From: Mucilaginibacter dorajii
GTDB taxonomy: Bacteria > Bacteroidota > Bacteroidia > Sphingobacteriales > Sphingobacteriaceae
DNA length: 64,000 nucleotides
Direction of reading: 5' to 3'
NCBI RefSeq assembly: GCF_024808255.1
Contig: NZ_JANTYS010000002.1
Coordinates: 372,001 to 436,000, forward strand
Below are positions 18,724 through 29,546 of this stretch, one piece after another (within the stretch, counting starts at the first letter, position 1; every line of letters begins with the position of its first letter). The notes beneath the pieces were generated by a model. That model searched no databases. It was not told the origin of the DNA and saw only the letters and a program-made list of their open reading frames with translations. A program made the position numbers and the translations under genes.

Positions 18724-19101
18724 ATGAAAGTCATTAAAAATGAACCCATTATAAGCAAGGAAGAATGCGCAGGTTCGCTCAAAAACATCCTCGACGCGCT
18801 GTATGTGCTTAATGGAAAATGGAAGCTGGCGGTAATCCTTTCGCTGGTGCAGTCATCAAAGCGCTTTAACGAGCTTCAGCATGAAGTAACCGGCATATCT
18901 TCCAAGATATTAGCTAAAGAGCTAAAAGACCTGGAACTGAATGACTTCATCAAACGTAACGTATATCCCACCACCCCGGTAAGTATTATTTATGAGGCAA
19001 CAGAGTACAGTCTCACGTTAAAAAAGGTAATAGGCGAACTAAGTACCTGGGGCGAACAACACCGGGAAAAAATTAAACAAAGCATGCGGAGACAGTCTTG
19101 A
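18724..19101 (+). CDS. HxlR-family redox-type transcriptional regulator
   Basis: About 125 residues of winged-helix HxlR/DUF24 type: ECAGSLKNILDALYVLNGKW, then KLAVILSLVQSSKRFNELQH, ISSKILAKELKDLELNDFI and YSLTLKKVIGELSTWG. The Cys in the N-terminal ECAGS matches the position of the reactive Cys in YodB-like members, which control azoreductase genes in Bacillus. The ATG at 18724 is preferred over an upstream ATG at 18706 because the -7 box lies between them. It should bind the inverted repeat at 18672-18707 and control azoR and itself. Confidence 0.85.
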   Translation: MKVIKNEPIISKEECAGSLKNILDALYVLNGKWKLAVILSLVQSSKRFNELQHEVTGISSKILAKELKDLELNDFIKRNVYPTTPVSIIYEATEYSLTLKKVIGELSTWGEQHREKIKQSMRRQS

Positions 19102-19161
19102 GGGCTACAAAACACTTTTTTATTGGTGTCGAATTTGCATTTGCTCACTTTAGTTTAAGTA

Positions 19162-19441
19162 CTTCCTTGAGGGCTAAACATTGTGTAGGCATCTTCCTTA
19201 ATAAAGAAAATGCTGTCATTTCGATAGAGCGAAGGCAGGGCGTGAGTGGGGAGCAAAAGAGAAACTATCTCTTGAGCGCAGCGAAAAATCGTCGACACCT
19301 GCAGAGCCGATTGTCCGCTCGCCTAAGATTTCTCCTCACCTCCTCCGCCCACAATCCCCCAGGTTCGTTCGAAATGATAACGTTTTCGTTTAGGACAACG
19401 ATTTCAGAAGATATTTACACAATGTTTAGCCCTCAAAGAAG
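19162..19441. mobile_element. MITE-like hairpin element
   Basis: The ends CTTCCTTGAGGGCTAAACAT... (19162-19187) and its complement (19416-19441) match over 26 bases with one mismatch, including a perfect 21-base core TTGAGGGCTAAACATTGTGTA. The interior has further imperfect complementarity around TGTCATTTCG / CGAAATGATA. The 280-base unit carries no gene and would fold into one long hairpin, as expected for a nonautonomous element or a repeat of the kind scattered through Bacteroidota genomes. No clear target duplication was seen. Confidence 0.6.
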
Positions 19442-19519
19442 AAATCACACATTCCCACGCTCTTAAATCTCTCCAACCCCAACAATGTTCAACATTAAGC
19501 GTTATTTGCTTTTTAGGAT

Positions 19520-20608
19520 ATGAAAGTTAGTTGTTTGGGGGTCGGGGTTGTCGCGCTGTTACTTACGGCAATTGCCGGCTGTGGGGTGGTAAGGTCAATG
19601 GGTGAAAACCCGCGGGGAGAAGCCCTTGCCCGGCTGGATACTTTGCCAAATTACAAAAATGGCGGTTTCGAAAACCTGGCCGAACGCGCCGACTCCACAG
19701 TTAAGCGCAAATTTCTTTTTCTACATAGCCGCCCTAAAACCATCAGGCCTTCTCACGAGCTGCCTTGGGTTAAAACCGATTTGAATACGCCGGCTGCTCC
19801 TGCGCCAACCATCGTTTGGTTCGGGCATTCGTCTTTACTCATCAAAACTATGCAGGGTAACATCCTCATCGATCCTGTTTTTAGCAACCATGCCGGGCCG
19901 GTGCCGGGCTTGATTACTGCGTTTAAAGGCACCACACATTACCATGCCAGCGATATGCCACCAATTGATGTGCTCATCATTTCCCATGACCACTATGATC
20001 ACCTGGACTATCGCACCCTCAAAAAACTGAAAGACCGCATTAAACTGGCGGTAGTGCCATTGGGCGTAGGTTCAGACTTAATATACTGGGGATTTGACCC
20101 CAAAAAGATCATCGAACTCAATTGGAACCAATCGGCCTTGCTGCCTGGTGGTTTGCGCATTACCGCTACGCCGGCGCAGCACCGCAGCAATCGCTCGTAT
20201 AGCCAGGAAAATAAAACACTTTGGGCAGCTTACGTGATCCAGGCAGATCAATACAGGCTGTTTTACAGTGGCGATAGTGGTTATGGACCACACTTTAAAA
20301 AAACAGGCCAACAATATGGACCGTTTGACCTGGCGTTGCTGGAATGCGGACAGTACAGTCTGAATTGGCCATGGACACATCTTTGGCTTGGGCAGGCCGC
20401 CCAGGCTGCCGTTGACCTGCAGGCCCGGCTACTGCAGCCCGTACACTGGGCTAAGTTTGTGGAAGCCAATCATCCCTGGAACGAACCTATAGAAAAGCTC
20501 CTGCCCGCTGCCCAAAAGCTGGGCATCCCGGTAAACGTTCCACGTATCGGCGAACCTTATACTTTGGGCGATCCGCCTAAACAGAAGGTTTGGTGGGATT
20601 TTAAATAA
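19520..20608 (+). CDS. Metallo-beta-lactamase-fold lipoprotein hydrolase (NAPE-PLD/RomA-like)
   Basis: A 362-residue protein with a lipoprotein-type signal (LLLTAIAGCGVV, Cys near 21). The MBL motif HDHYDHLDY lies near residue 157. Further signature segments are WFGHSSLLIKTMQGNILIDP near 100, ATPAQHRSNRSYSQ near 216 (metal-ligand His), YSGDSGYGPHF near 250 and LLQPVHWAKF near 310. The pattern resembles the NAPE-hydrolysing phospholipase D / RomA branch rather than beta-lactamases proper. It probably hydrolyses a phosphodiester or ester at the membrane; its substrate is unknown. The gene stands alone. Confidence 0.8.
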   Translation: MKVSCLGVGVVALLLTAIAGCGVVRSMGENPRGEALARLDTLPNYKNGGFENLAERADSTVKRKFLFLHSRPKTIRPSHELPWVKTDLNTPAAPAPTIVWFGHSSLLIKTMQGNILIDPVFSNHAGPVPGLITAFKGTTHYHASDMPPIDVLIISHDHYDHLDYRTLKKLKDRIKLAVVPLGVGSDLIYWGFDPKKIIELNWNQSALLPGGLRITATPAQHRSNRSYSQENKTLWAAYVIQADQYRLFYSGDSGYGPHFKKTGQQYGPFDLALLECGQYSLNWPWTHLWLGQAAQAAVDLQARLLQPVHWAKFVEANHPWNEPIEKLLPAAQKLGIPVNVPRIGEPYTLGDPPKQKVWWDFK

Positions 20609-20847
20609 ATAATGGCGTTCCAGCATGTGGTCGGTGTTTTTCACCGCACCACTTCCAGTTTGATTTTTCGGGTTTCAGCCGTAGTTATAAACTACCGGCA
20701 TAGCAGTTCGAAGTAGTAGGCATTCGAACAACGGAAGGCTGCGGGCAGCAGGAGTGTTGTCAACCTACAACAAAGTGCAACAGTAAAGGATACGGTAATT
20801 GTAGCGATTAAGCACTGAGCAACGTATTATATAACAAAAACTATTTC

Positions 20848-21549
20848 ATGAATATCAGAAAGTTATATCTACTGATATTATTGCCTGCCCTGATAACCGC
20901 CGTAAACATGGCCAATGCCCAAACCAGAGTGGGTATAAAAGCCGGGGTGAATTTTTCAAACGTATTGATGAACGATGAAAATGGCAATAAAATAAATACC
21001 CAATCGGTGCCGGGCATTCTCCTTGCGCTTACTGTTGATATCCCAATCACCGGTAATTTTTATATACAGCCGGCAGCACAATATGCCCGTAAAGGGTACA
21101 AACAGGCAACTGGTGGCTTTTATGGCTCTGCCACCAACTTTAAAGTTAACGCCTCCTATATAGAAGTACCGGTCAATCTGCTGTTTAAGCCACATTTAGG
21201 TACCGGCAATTTATTACTTGGTGCCGGCCCCTATATGGGGTACGGAACGGGTGGCAACTGGAAGTCAGACAATGATGCCGCTATTGGAGATATGAATGTA
21301 GGAAAAAAAGGAAATATTATTTTCAAAAACAATGCTATGGACGGAGGGGATTTAAATTCATATCTATATGGAAAACCGCTGGATTATGGTTTGAATTTTT
21401 TAGCAGGCTACGAGTTCTTTAGTAAGTTGTCTGTTCAATTGGGCGCACAGTTAGGGTTGGCTAACCTGCAGCCCCAAACTGATGGTGCAACAACTAATGG
21501 CAAACTAAAAAATTCGGGTTTCGGTATTTCGCTTGGTTATAAATTTTGA
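20848..21549 (+). CDS. Porin-family outer membrane beta-barrel protein
   Basis: A 233-residue protein with a signal peptide ending near MANAQ. It has the typical pattern TRVGIKAGVNFSNVL followed by alternating strands (NFYIQPAAQYARKGYK, NFKVNASYIEVPVNLLF) and the terminal strand GFGISLGYKF. This matches the PorT / outer-membrane-beta-barrel (OMP_b-brl) families of Bacteroidota. A function beyond membrane-spanning cannot be given. It is a single gene. Confidence 0.8.
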   Translation: MNIRKLYLLILLPALITAVNMANAQTRVGIKAGVNFSNVLMNDENGNKINTQSVPGILLALTVDIPITGNFYIQPAAQYARKGYKQATGGFYGSATNFKVNASYIEVPVNLLFKPHLGTGNLLLGAGPYMGYGTGGNWKSDNDAAIGDMNVGKKGNIIFKNNAMDGGDLNSYLYGKPLDYGLNFLAGYEFFSKLSVQLGAQLGLANLQPQTDGATTNGKLKNSGFGISLGYKF

Positions 21550-21734
21550 TGAAAGTTCAATAACCTACTTTTGGAATAATAAGTCCGCTGCATAAAGGCC
21601 TATTGCCTATTTCGAACATCTGAAAACTCCAGGCCGCCATGATAAAAAGGGTAAAAATACGGTACCGAATTAGTAATTCCTTGCCGTATTTTTAGTTAAT
21701 CAATATTGATTGTTTAACTTAAACCTTTTTAGCC

Positions 21735-22004
21735 ATGGATGCCATTGAAACACGCATTAAAGAAATCATCATCGACGTTGCCGGACTACCCGACGAACCC
21801 GGCGATCTGAAAGATGACAGCGCGTTAGCCGACCTGGGTTTTACCAGCGCTATGTGCTCAGAACTCAAAGACCGCCTTAACGATTTTATACAAAACGAAC
21901 AAGGGTGTAAACAAACCATTAAGGCAGGCGATATTACTACCGGCACTACCGTGGGCGATGTGGTTAGCATGGTTAAGGGAAAATTAAAGAAATGCAAATC
22001 ATGA
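21735..22004 (+). CDS. Acyl-carrier-like protein
   Basis: An 89-residue acidic protein. The central DDSALADLGFTSAMCSELKD (residues about 26-45) follows the ACP pattern DSxLxxLGxxSLxxxEL, with Ser in TSAM at the place that carries 4'-phosphopantetheine. Short flanking helices (TRIKEIIIDVAG, TVGDVVSMVKGKL) fit a four-helix carrier fold. The DSL motif is altered to TSA, so modification is likely but not certain. The stop overlaps the start of the next gene (ATGA), so the two are translationally coupled. No acyl synthase lies nearby. Confidence 0.6.
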   Translation: MDAIETRIKEIIIDVAGLPDEPGDLKDDSALADLGFTSAMCSELKDRLNDFIQNEQGCKQTIKAGDITTGTTVGDVVSMVKGKLKKCKS

Positions 22005-22891
22005 GAAAGTTAATCATAACAGCTGCATTGTTGCTGGTAGCAGCAGGTAGTTTTGCCATGCGTTGCGACACCGATACCGTGCGTCGCGGTCCGTTGTTTG
22101 ATAAATTTCAATTGCGGCAATCTTTCCAGGATGCCACTGCGAAAGAAAGTCCGGCGCAATTGATGCTCACCATTCCATCATCAGGCGGCAGCAGCTGGCT
22201 GGTGGATGCAGGCGTTGCTGCAAGGGTGGTGCCGCTGAGTGGTGTAAATAGTGTTTCTAATCTCGTGGGCGAATTTCACCGCAACACATTGATCAGCAAT
22301 CCCCAATATAACTGGCAGCTGGGTTTTAACTATGCTTATTTACATACCAAACCAGACGGACAGTTTGCTTTATCATGGACGGCCAATGCGAAATACGTGC
22401 GGGACGTGATAGATACAGCGCATTCGGTTGCAACTACGCTGAGTATCGGTTTTTACCGTACAGGTAAAGATTATTTAAATTTTGGCCGGCCGCGTAGTTT
22501 TGATAATCAAAAGATGACTTATCAAATAGATCCCTCTGTACAGGTGCAATATCAGCAGTACTTTGGCAATGATTTACACACCGGGGGCATAGTACGGCCA
22601 TTGGTTTCCCTGGCCGCCTCCCTTGCATGGAACAGCGCGCGGACAAAGGGATTGGCAGCATCCAAAAAATTTGAGCTTGCCGCAAGTTATACCAACCGGT
22701 ACGCGGCTGCTAATAATACCGGGAATGGCGAACGTTATACCAAACTGCTTAGCACCGGCATCAATTATTATTTTATTAACAGTGCAAGCTCCACAGTATC
22801 TGTAGGTGCCAGTTATAACCTCGGCTCCGATCCCTTGAACGGACTAAAGGACCAGAATTTTTTACAATTTGCTTTCCAGGTGCAAATTTAA
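22001..22891 (+). CDS. Secreted beta-barrel-type protein of unknown function
   Basis: About 296 residues from the ATG at 22001, which forms an ATGA overlap with the upstream stop; an ATG at 21992 is also in frame. A signal peptide ends near AGSFA. The remainder alternates polar and hydrophobic residues in strand-like runs (WQLGFNYAYLHT, FALSWTANAKYV, VSVGASYNLG) and ends with FLQFAFQVQI, as outer membrane barrels do. No family is recognised. Coupling with an acyl-carrier-like protein is the notable feature. Confidence 0.6.
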   Translation: MRKLIITAALLLVAAGSFAMRCDTDTVRRGPLFDKFQLRQSFQDATAKESPAQLMLTIPSSGGSSWLVDAGVAARVVPLSGVNSVSNLVGEFHRNTLISNPQYNWQLGFNYAYLHTKPDGQFALSWTANAKYVRDVIDTAHSVATTLSIGFYRTGKDYLNFGRPRSFDNQKMTYQIDPSVQVQYQQYFGNDLHTGGIVRPLVSLAASLAWNSARTKGLAASKKFELAASYTNRYAAANNTGNGERYTKLLSTGINYYFINSASSTVSVGASYNLGSDPLNGLKDQNFLQFAFQVQI

Positions 22892-22902
22892 CTTAAGTTT
22901 TC

Positions 22903-22937
22903 CCCGTATCCCGAAGTTTTTAACTTCGGGATACGGG
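22903..22937. repeat. Perfect 15-base-pair hairpin between convergent genes
   Basis: CCCGTATCCCGAAGT and its exact complement flank a 5-base loop. There is no T-run on either strand, so it is a poor intrinsic terminator. The bases that follow (ACATTCGAACAGCGGAAGAC) resemble 20725-20750, so it is probably part of an interspersed repeat. Confidence 0.5.
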
Positions 22938-22991
22938 AGTCGTTCAGAGACATTCGAACAGCGGAAGACTACGGACAGAGGAATACGCCTT

Positions 22992-23570
22992 TTAAGAATT
23001 GGGCTTATTAATTCCTAAGTTACTTCGGGTGTAGTCTTCAGGATTTTCAATCACCTTTGTAATGAATGCAGCAAGGCTTTTTTGCGAAATCACAGAACCT
23101 TTTTCAGCCTCGCCTTTATAAGTAATTTCATAATCTACTTCGTTCACATTTGTAAACCAGGTTGGGCGTATTATGGTATAGTCAAGTTCAGAAGCTTCAA
23201 TAATATCAGCAAGCTTGCGGTAGGGTTTTAAAACTGCCTTAAGCGGCGTTTCGTAAATCCCGATGGAGCTGATGGCAATAATTTTTTTTACGCCTGTTTC
23301 GGTCATCGCCTTAACAATATTTGTTCCCATATTTTCCAAATCGCCAGCCAAATTTACGTATACAATATCCTGACCGGATATTGCAGCCCTGAGTTGGTTG
23401 TAATTCAAAACATCCCCTTCTATGATGTTAGCTTTTGTCCCTTCGCTTTTACTCAACCGGTTTTTGCTGCGAAGAAACAAGGTCAGATTAACGTCCCTAT
23501 TCGCCACCAATAGTTCGGTTACCTTTTTTGCGATACCGCCGCCTGCACCAAGGATAATTACATTTTTCAT
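22992..23570 (-). CDS. NAD(P)-binding reductase, NmrA/atypical SDR type
   Basis: A 192-residue Rossmann protein opening MKNVIILGAGGGIAKKVTEL, with the glycine-rich GAGGGIAK loop. Then ANIIEGDVLNYNQL near 49, VYVNLAGDLENMG near 72, IIAISSIGIYETP near 97 and LDYTIIRPTWFTN near 128. This matches NAD(P)H-binding proteins of the NmrA/SDR_a5 group, which are often small reductases or sensors. It is the last gene of the minus-strand redox operon, 26 bases after the broken alcohol dehydrogenase. Confidence 0.85.
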   Translation of the reverse strand: MKNVIILGAGGGIAKKVTELLVANRDVNLTLFLRSKNRLSKSEGTKANIIEGDVLNYNQLRAAISGQDIVYVNLAGDLENMGTNIVKAMTETGVKKIIAISSIGIYETPLKAVLKPYRKLADIIEASELDYTIIRPTWFTNVNEVDYEITYKGEAEKGSVISQKSLAAFITKVIENPEDYTRSNLGINKPNS

Positions 23571-23596
23571 AATTTATTTTATTGATAGAAGCCCGC

Positions 23597-23683
23597 TCAA
23601 ATGAGCCTGCGCTGTATGGTCATTTCTTTTAAAGGTGCTTTGGCAGCTTCCGCACCAAAGGCTTTTACATTTTTTGTTTCCAT
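23597..23683 (-). pseudogene. N-terminal stub of a zinc alcohol dehydrogenase
   Basis: The frame from the ATG at 23683 encodes 28 residues, METKNVKAFGAEAAKAPLKE then MTIQRRLI and TGA. This is the usual opening of YahK/AdhC-like NADP alcohol dehydrogenases (VKAFG...AAKAPLK...IQRR). The remaining 320 or so residues are missing, and the next gene begins 26 bases later, so an internal deletion is likely. Confidence 0.6.
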
Positions 23684-23705
23684 GTTTTTCAGTTTGTATC
23701 AATAA

Positions 23706-24140
23706 TTAATTTGGCAGTAAGCCGGCATGTAATGCCAGCATTTTCCATGGTGAACGCTCATCCTTTCTGATGAAGACTTCCAGGTAGGACAGGTGAATGA
23801 TTTTTTGATTACCGTTAACGGTTATGGTGAATTTACCTTTACCACCTACTGTTGCGGTATTGCTGGCTACTGTTGCCCTACTTTCTTCGATGTTTATGCT
23901 ATTGTGAACCACCTTGCCGCTTTTCAATGTAGCTATGTATTGTTCTTTAAGCTGATGGTCGCCGCTGCTTGTATAAGCAATGAACTTTGCATCAAATACG
24001 TTATGCAGTGAATCAATCTTATTATCCACCTCCCAGGTAAATACCCGGGCTGATAATTTAAGAGCTGCAACTTCGGCCGGCGACTGCGCATAACCGGTCA
24101 ATGCTGATAGCATAACTACCATAGCAATAATTAATTTCAT
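23706..24140 (-). CDS. Secreted NTF2-like (SnoaL/DUF4440) protein
   Basis: About 144 residues from the ATG at 24140; the in-frame region upstream would run into the SDR fragment. A signal peptide (MKLIIAMVVMLSALTGYAQ) precedes an NTF2-like cone fold: RVFTWEVDNKIDSLHNVFD, FIAYTSSGDHQLKEQYI, then TVGGKGKFTITVNG and LEVFIRKDERSPWKML. These domains bind small ligands or act as simple isomerases or hydrolases. It lies in the redox operon and is related to the cytosolic gene at 27081. Confidence 0.8.
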   Translation of the reverse strand: MKLIIAMVVMLSALTGYAQSPAEVAALKLSARVFTWEVDNKIDSLHNVFDAKFIAYTSSGDHQLKEQYIATLKSGKVVHNSINIEESRATVASNTATVGGKGKFTITVNGNQKIIHLSYLEVFIRKDERSPWKMLALHAGLLPN

Positions 24141-24172
24141 GAGTTTTAATTTTAAATGTCCAGTTCTTTTAC

Positions 24173-24457
24173 TTAGCGCATGTTTTTCCAAAGCCGGGCA
24201 TCGTTTACCACCTCATCAATTTGGCCAAAGTAATTTATTGTTTCAAGCAATGCCCTGCCTTGCGATGCTTTGTCACGTGCATTTACTAATAAGGGCAGGC
24301 ATCGCCCTTTGTGCAGGTCACTAACCAGCGTTTTAAGGCTATTGAGGTTATTGGTAGTTACGGCCACACGGTATCCTTCATCCAGAAGGTTCCTCACCAA
24401 TGTCAACCTCAAACCTTTTGAGGTTCCTGTTATAAACCATACTTTTCCTGCGTTCAT
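24173..24457 (-). pseudogene. Truncated short-chain dehydrogenase
   Basis: The 94-residue frame opens KVWFITGTSKGLRLTLVRNL, the SDR dinucleotide-binding loop (TGTSKGL), and runs to QIDEVVNDARLWKNMR, where the NAG motif should be (here VNDA). Intact SDRs are 240-290 residues with a YxxxK active site; all of that is missing. The fragment keeps a start codon but cannot be catalytic. Confidence 0.75.
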
Positions 24458-24582
24458 TTTTTTAAGCTTTTGCGGCTGTTACCTCGCTTATGCAGACAAT
24501 GGCATTCAATGTTCTTGTATACAACAAAGCGTGGTAACATTGATTAAGATTATCTTTTACATGGCCTTTTACCCTTGGGTTA

Positions 24583-27002
<2,420 letters not shown>

Positions 27003-27080
27003 TTATTTATATAAAGTCGATTAAAGTTGCAAATCAAAACCTTAGCTTTAAGCTTTGTGCATTTTGCTTTTAGCTTCTAT

Positions 27081-27440
27081 TTAGTAAGTAGATGTTGTAT
27101 GTAAATTCACCAGTTTCCACCGGTTGTTTTTTTGAGTATATACTTCTGTGTAGATGAGCTTGTAAAGGCTGCCGCCGTTAACGGTAAAGTCGGCCTTTCC
27201 AACCAATACTGCCGTATCTCCATAAATCTTTACAGTCGCTTCGCGCTGATGAATGCGGTTATAAACAAAACTCCCGGAGCGTAACTGCCCAATCCATTCG
27301 ATCTTTGTGGTTTGGTACCCGGTAATATGAATGAATACCAGGTCATCATCAAACAGGTCGGCAACGAGGTCAATTTTGCCTTCCGTTTTCCACCGGAATT
27401 TATCTAAGGATAATTGCAGGATTTCAGCTTCAGTACTCAT
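27081..27440 (-). CDS. Cytosolic NTF2-like protein (SnoaL/DUF4440)
   Basis: A 119-residue protein without signal peptide: LQLSLDKFRWKTEGKIDLVA, FIHITGYQTTKIEWIGQLRS, AVLVGKADFTVNGG and YTEVYTQKNNRWKLVNLHT. It follows the same plan as the secreted NTF2-like gene at 23706. As first gene of the redox operon, facing away from the AraC regulator at 27614, it is likely induced along with the reductases. A catalytic role is unknown. Confidence 0.8.
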   Translation of the reverse strand: MSTEAEILQLSLDKFRWKTEGKIDLVADLFDDDLVFIHITGYQTTKIEWIGQLRSGSFVYNRIHQREATVKIYGDTAVLVGKADFTVNGGSLYKLIYTEVYTQKNNRWKLVNLHTTSTY

Positions 27441-27585
27441 CAGATATTTATATTATAGCTTTTGTGAATGTTTACGAATACAAAGGTCTGCGCTAAATTC
27501 TGTTTTGTTGTTATACCAATCACTGTATTACCTACCAATATCACTGATTGACCGCTAACAATAATGAAAACCATATCCGAAGCGT

Positions 27586-27593
27586 TAACTTTG
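27586..27593 (+). promoter_or_regulatory. -7 promoter box TAACTTTG of the AraC regulator
   Basis: TAACTTTG matches TAnnTTTG and lies 20 bases before the ATG at 27614. This supports that start and gives a short leader. A clear -33 TTTG was not found at the ideal distance. Confidence 0.5.
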
Positions 27594-27613
27594 AATGAGT
27601 TAAATGAAAGAAG

Positions 27614-28510
27614 ATGGATAACGTAATCAATTTTGACACTGTTGGTCAGTATAACGCGTTCAATAACAATGAAACCCTGCACCCGCTGGTGAGCGTTGTT
27701 GACCTCTCAAAATCAAACAGAAGGCATAATGCACGGCAGAATTTTGGATTTTATACCGTTTTTTTAAAGGAGATCAAATGTGGTGATCTCAAATATGGCT
27801 GCAATTACTATGACTATGAAGAAGGCACTTTGGTTTTTATCGGGCCGGGGCAGGTGATCGGCATTGAGAATAATGGCGAATATTTTCAGCCGCATGGCAC
27901 AGCCCTCATCTTTCATCCCGACCTGATCAAAGGCACTTCACTTGCACGCCATATCCAGGATTATTCTTTCTTTTCTTACGATATACATGAGGCGCTTCAC
28001 TTATCTGAAGGCGAACGTAAGATCATTTACGACTGCTTATCTAAAATAAAGTTTGAATTAGAACACGCTATTGATAAGCATAGCAAAACACTCATTGTAA
28101 CCAATATTGAGCTGTTTTTAAATTATTGCATCCGTTTTTATGATCGCCAGTTTATTACCCGCGAAACTGCTCATAAAGGCATTCTCCAACGCTTTGAAGA
28201 TTTGCTTGCCGAATATTTTCAATCAAACAAACCGCAAACCATTGGCTTGCCATCAGTAACCTATTGTGCCGAACAACTGAATTTATCAAGCAATTATTTT
28301 GGCGACCTGATTAAAAAAGAAACAGGAAAATCGGCCCAGGAATACATTCAGCTAAAATTAATGGATGTTGCCAAAGAAAAGATCTTCGATAAAAATAAAT
28401 CGGTAAGCGAAATTGCTTATGAATTAGGTTTTAAATACCCACAGCATTTTACACGCGTATTTAAGCAACGGGTAGGTTATACGCCTGTTGAATACCGATC
28501 TTTGAATTAG
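27614..28510 (+). CDS. AraC-family transcriptional regulator
   Basis: A 298-residue protein. The N-terminal half has a cupin-type sensor (TVGQYNAFNNNETLHPLVSV opening, then the GTLVFIGPGQVIGIE region near 75). The C-terminal 100 residues form an AraC double helix-turn-helix: TYCAEQLNLSSNYFGDLIKK near 215, VSEIAYELGFKYPQHFTRVF near 266 and GYTPVEYRSL at the end. It is transcribed divergently from the redox operon with about 170 bases between starts, so it is the expected regulator of that operon. Confidence 0.92.
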   Translation: MDNVINFDTVGQYNAFNNNETLHPLVSVVDLSKSNRRHNARQNFGFYTVFLKEIKCGDLKYGCNYYDYEEGTLVFIGPGQVIGIENNGEYFQPHGTALIFHPDLIKGTSLARHIQDYSFFSYDIHEALHLSEGERKIIYDCLSKIKFELEHAIDKHSKTLIVTNIELFLNYCIRFYDRQFITRETAHKGILQRFEDLLAEYFQSNKPQTIGLPSVTYCAEQLNLSSNYFGDLIKKETGKSAQEYIQLKLMDVAKEKIFDKNKSVSEIAYELGFKYPQHFTRVFKQRVGYTPVEYRSLN

Positions 28511-28545
28511 GGTTTATTTGCTTAAAAGCTGTTTAAAACAAAAAA

Positions 28546-28606
28546 GGCACGGAGCCATCGCACGCTAAACAGGGCGAATCTGCACAGTTCGCGATTGCTT
28601 CGTGCC
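28546..28606. repeat. Interspersed hairpin repeat (GGCACGGAGCCATCGC type)
   Basis: GGCACGGAGCCATCGC pairs with GCGATTGCTTCGTGCC with two mismatches over a stem of 16, separated by about 29 bases. A half-related sequence (CGTCATCGCGAGGCACAAAG) occurs alone at about 34512-34531. Confidence 0.6.
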
Positions 28607-28632
28607 TACCCATGACAAGTTGTAAAACGGAA

Positions 28633-28724
28633 GTCATCCTGAACTTGTTTCAGGACCCCACAGGACAGGTTTTCCGTATGATGTATACTTAGCGCGTGGG
28701 GTGCTGAAACAAGTTCAGCATGAC
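28633..28724. repeat. Interspersed hairpin repeat (GTCATCCTGAACTTGTTTCA type)
   Basis: Arms GTCATCCTGAACTTGTTTCA... and its near-perfect complement (TGAAACAAGTTCAGCATGAC) flank a variable centre of some 35 bases. It is one of the noncoding hairpins frequent in this window and follows 28546-28606 directly. The next 47 bases (28744-28790) match the complement of about 63827-63873. Confidence 0.6.
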
Positions 28725-28847
28725 AGCGGGGTTAACGGTGATTGTCATTTCCACCTTCACAGTCCGTGGGATTTTAAAACCTGCAATGACATAGCTTTAT
28801 ATTGTCATCCCCCTTCAGGCAACGGCGACGCCCCCCCTTTTATGCAA

Positions 28848-29546
28848 CTAACTCATTCCCAACCGTGCGCGTAATGAGTCGCGGTAGGTAGTGCCAATAG
28901 GAATTTTTTCGCCGTTGATGATCAGTTGGTGCACTTCAATCATTGTGATATGCCTGATGGATATCACATATGATTTGTGTACCCGCACAAAGCCGGCCGC
29001 CGGCACCAGGTCAAAAATGTCGCTCATGTTTTCGCGGATCAATATTTGTTTATCCTTTAGGTGAACGGTAATGTAATTGCCATCCTTTTCAAGGTACAGA
29101 ATATCGGCTACTTTCACCTGGTAGGTTTGCGGGCCGCTTTTGATAAAAACAGTCGCCGCTTCATCATCCCGGGCAGTGGCATTGTTTTTTATGGCCACCA
29201 GGTTGGCTACCTTATTTACAGCCGCCAGGAACCGCTCAAAGGTGATGGGTTTCAGCAAATAGTCAACAGCGTTCAGGCCATAACTTTCTACAGCATAGGT
29301 GCTATAGGCGGTTGTGAATATGATCATCGGTTTTGACGATAGCGTTTGCACCAGTTGCATGCCATTGATGTCGGGCATATTTATGTCAAGGAAAATGAGG
29401 TCCACTTTTTCGCGGTTCAGGTATTCAATTGCTTTCACCGGTTCGCGGAAACTGGCTTTCAAATTCAAAAGGTTGCTTTTTTGGCAATACCGTTCTATCA
29501 CCTCCAGAGCCTTTGGTTCATCGTCAATGACTATGCAGCTTATCAT
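28848..29546 (-). CDS. LytTR-family response regulator
   Basis: A 232-residue protein. The receiver domain has the DD pair (CIVIDDEPKA), phospho-acceptor Asp in DLIFLDINMPDINGM near residue 54, Thr/Ser in IIFTTAYSTYA near 79 and Lys in YLLKPITF near 98. The C-terminal LytTR DNA-binding domain starts near 135 (IKSGPQTYQVKVADILYLEK, FVRVHKSYVISIRHI). It is paired with the sensor kinase, the genes overlapping by 4 bases. Targets are unknown; the GLPGLI/TonB receptor genes across the divergent gap are the nearest candidates. Confidence 0.95.
   Translation of the reverse strand: MISCIVIDDEPKALEVIERYCQKSNLLNLKASFREPVKAIEYLNREKVDLIFLDINMPDINGMQLVQTLSSKPMIIFTTAYSTYAVESYGLNAVDYLLKPITFERFLAAVNKVANLVAIKNNATARDDEAATVFIKSGPQTYQVKVADILYLEKDGNYITVHLKDKQILIRENMSDIFDLVPAAGFVRVHKSYVISIRHITMIEVHQLIINGEKIPIGTTYRDSLRARLGMS

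Noticed and set aside
22903..22937. Intrinsic terminator of the beta-barrel gene
   Set aside because: The hairpin is perfect but neither side has a T-run, so it is listed as a repeat.
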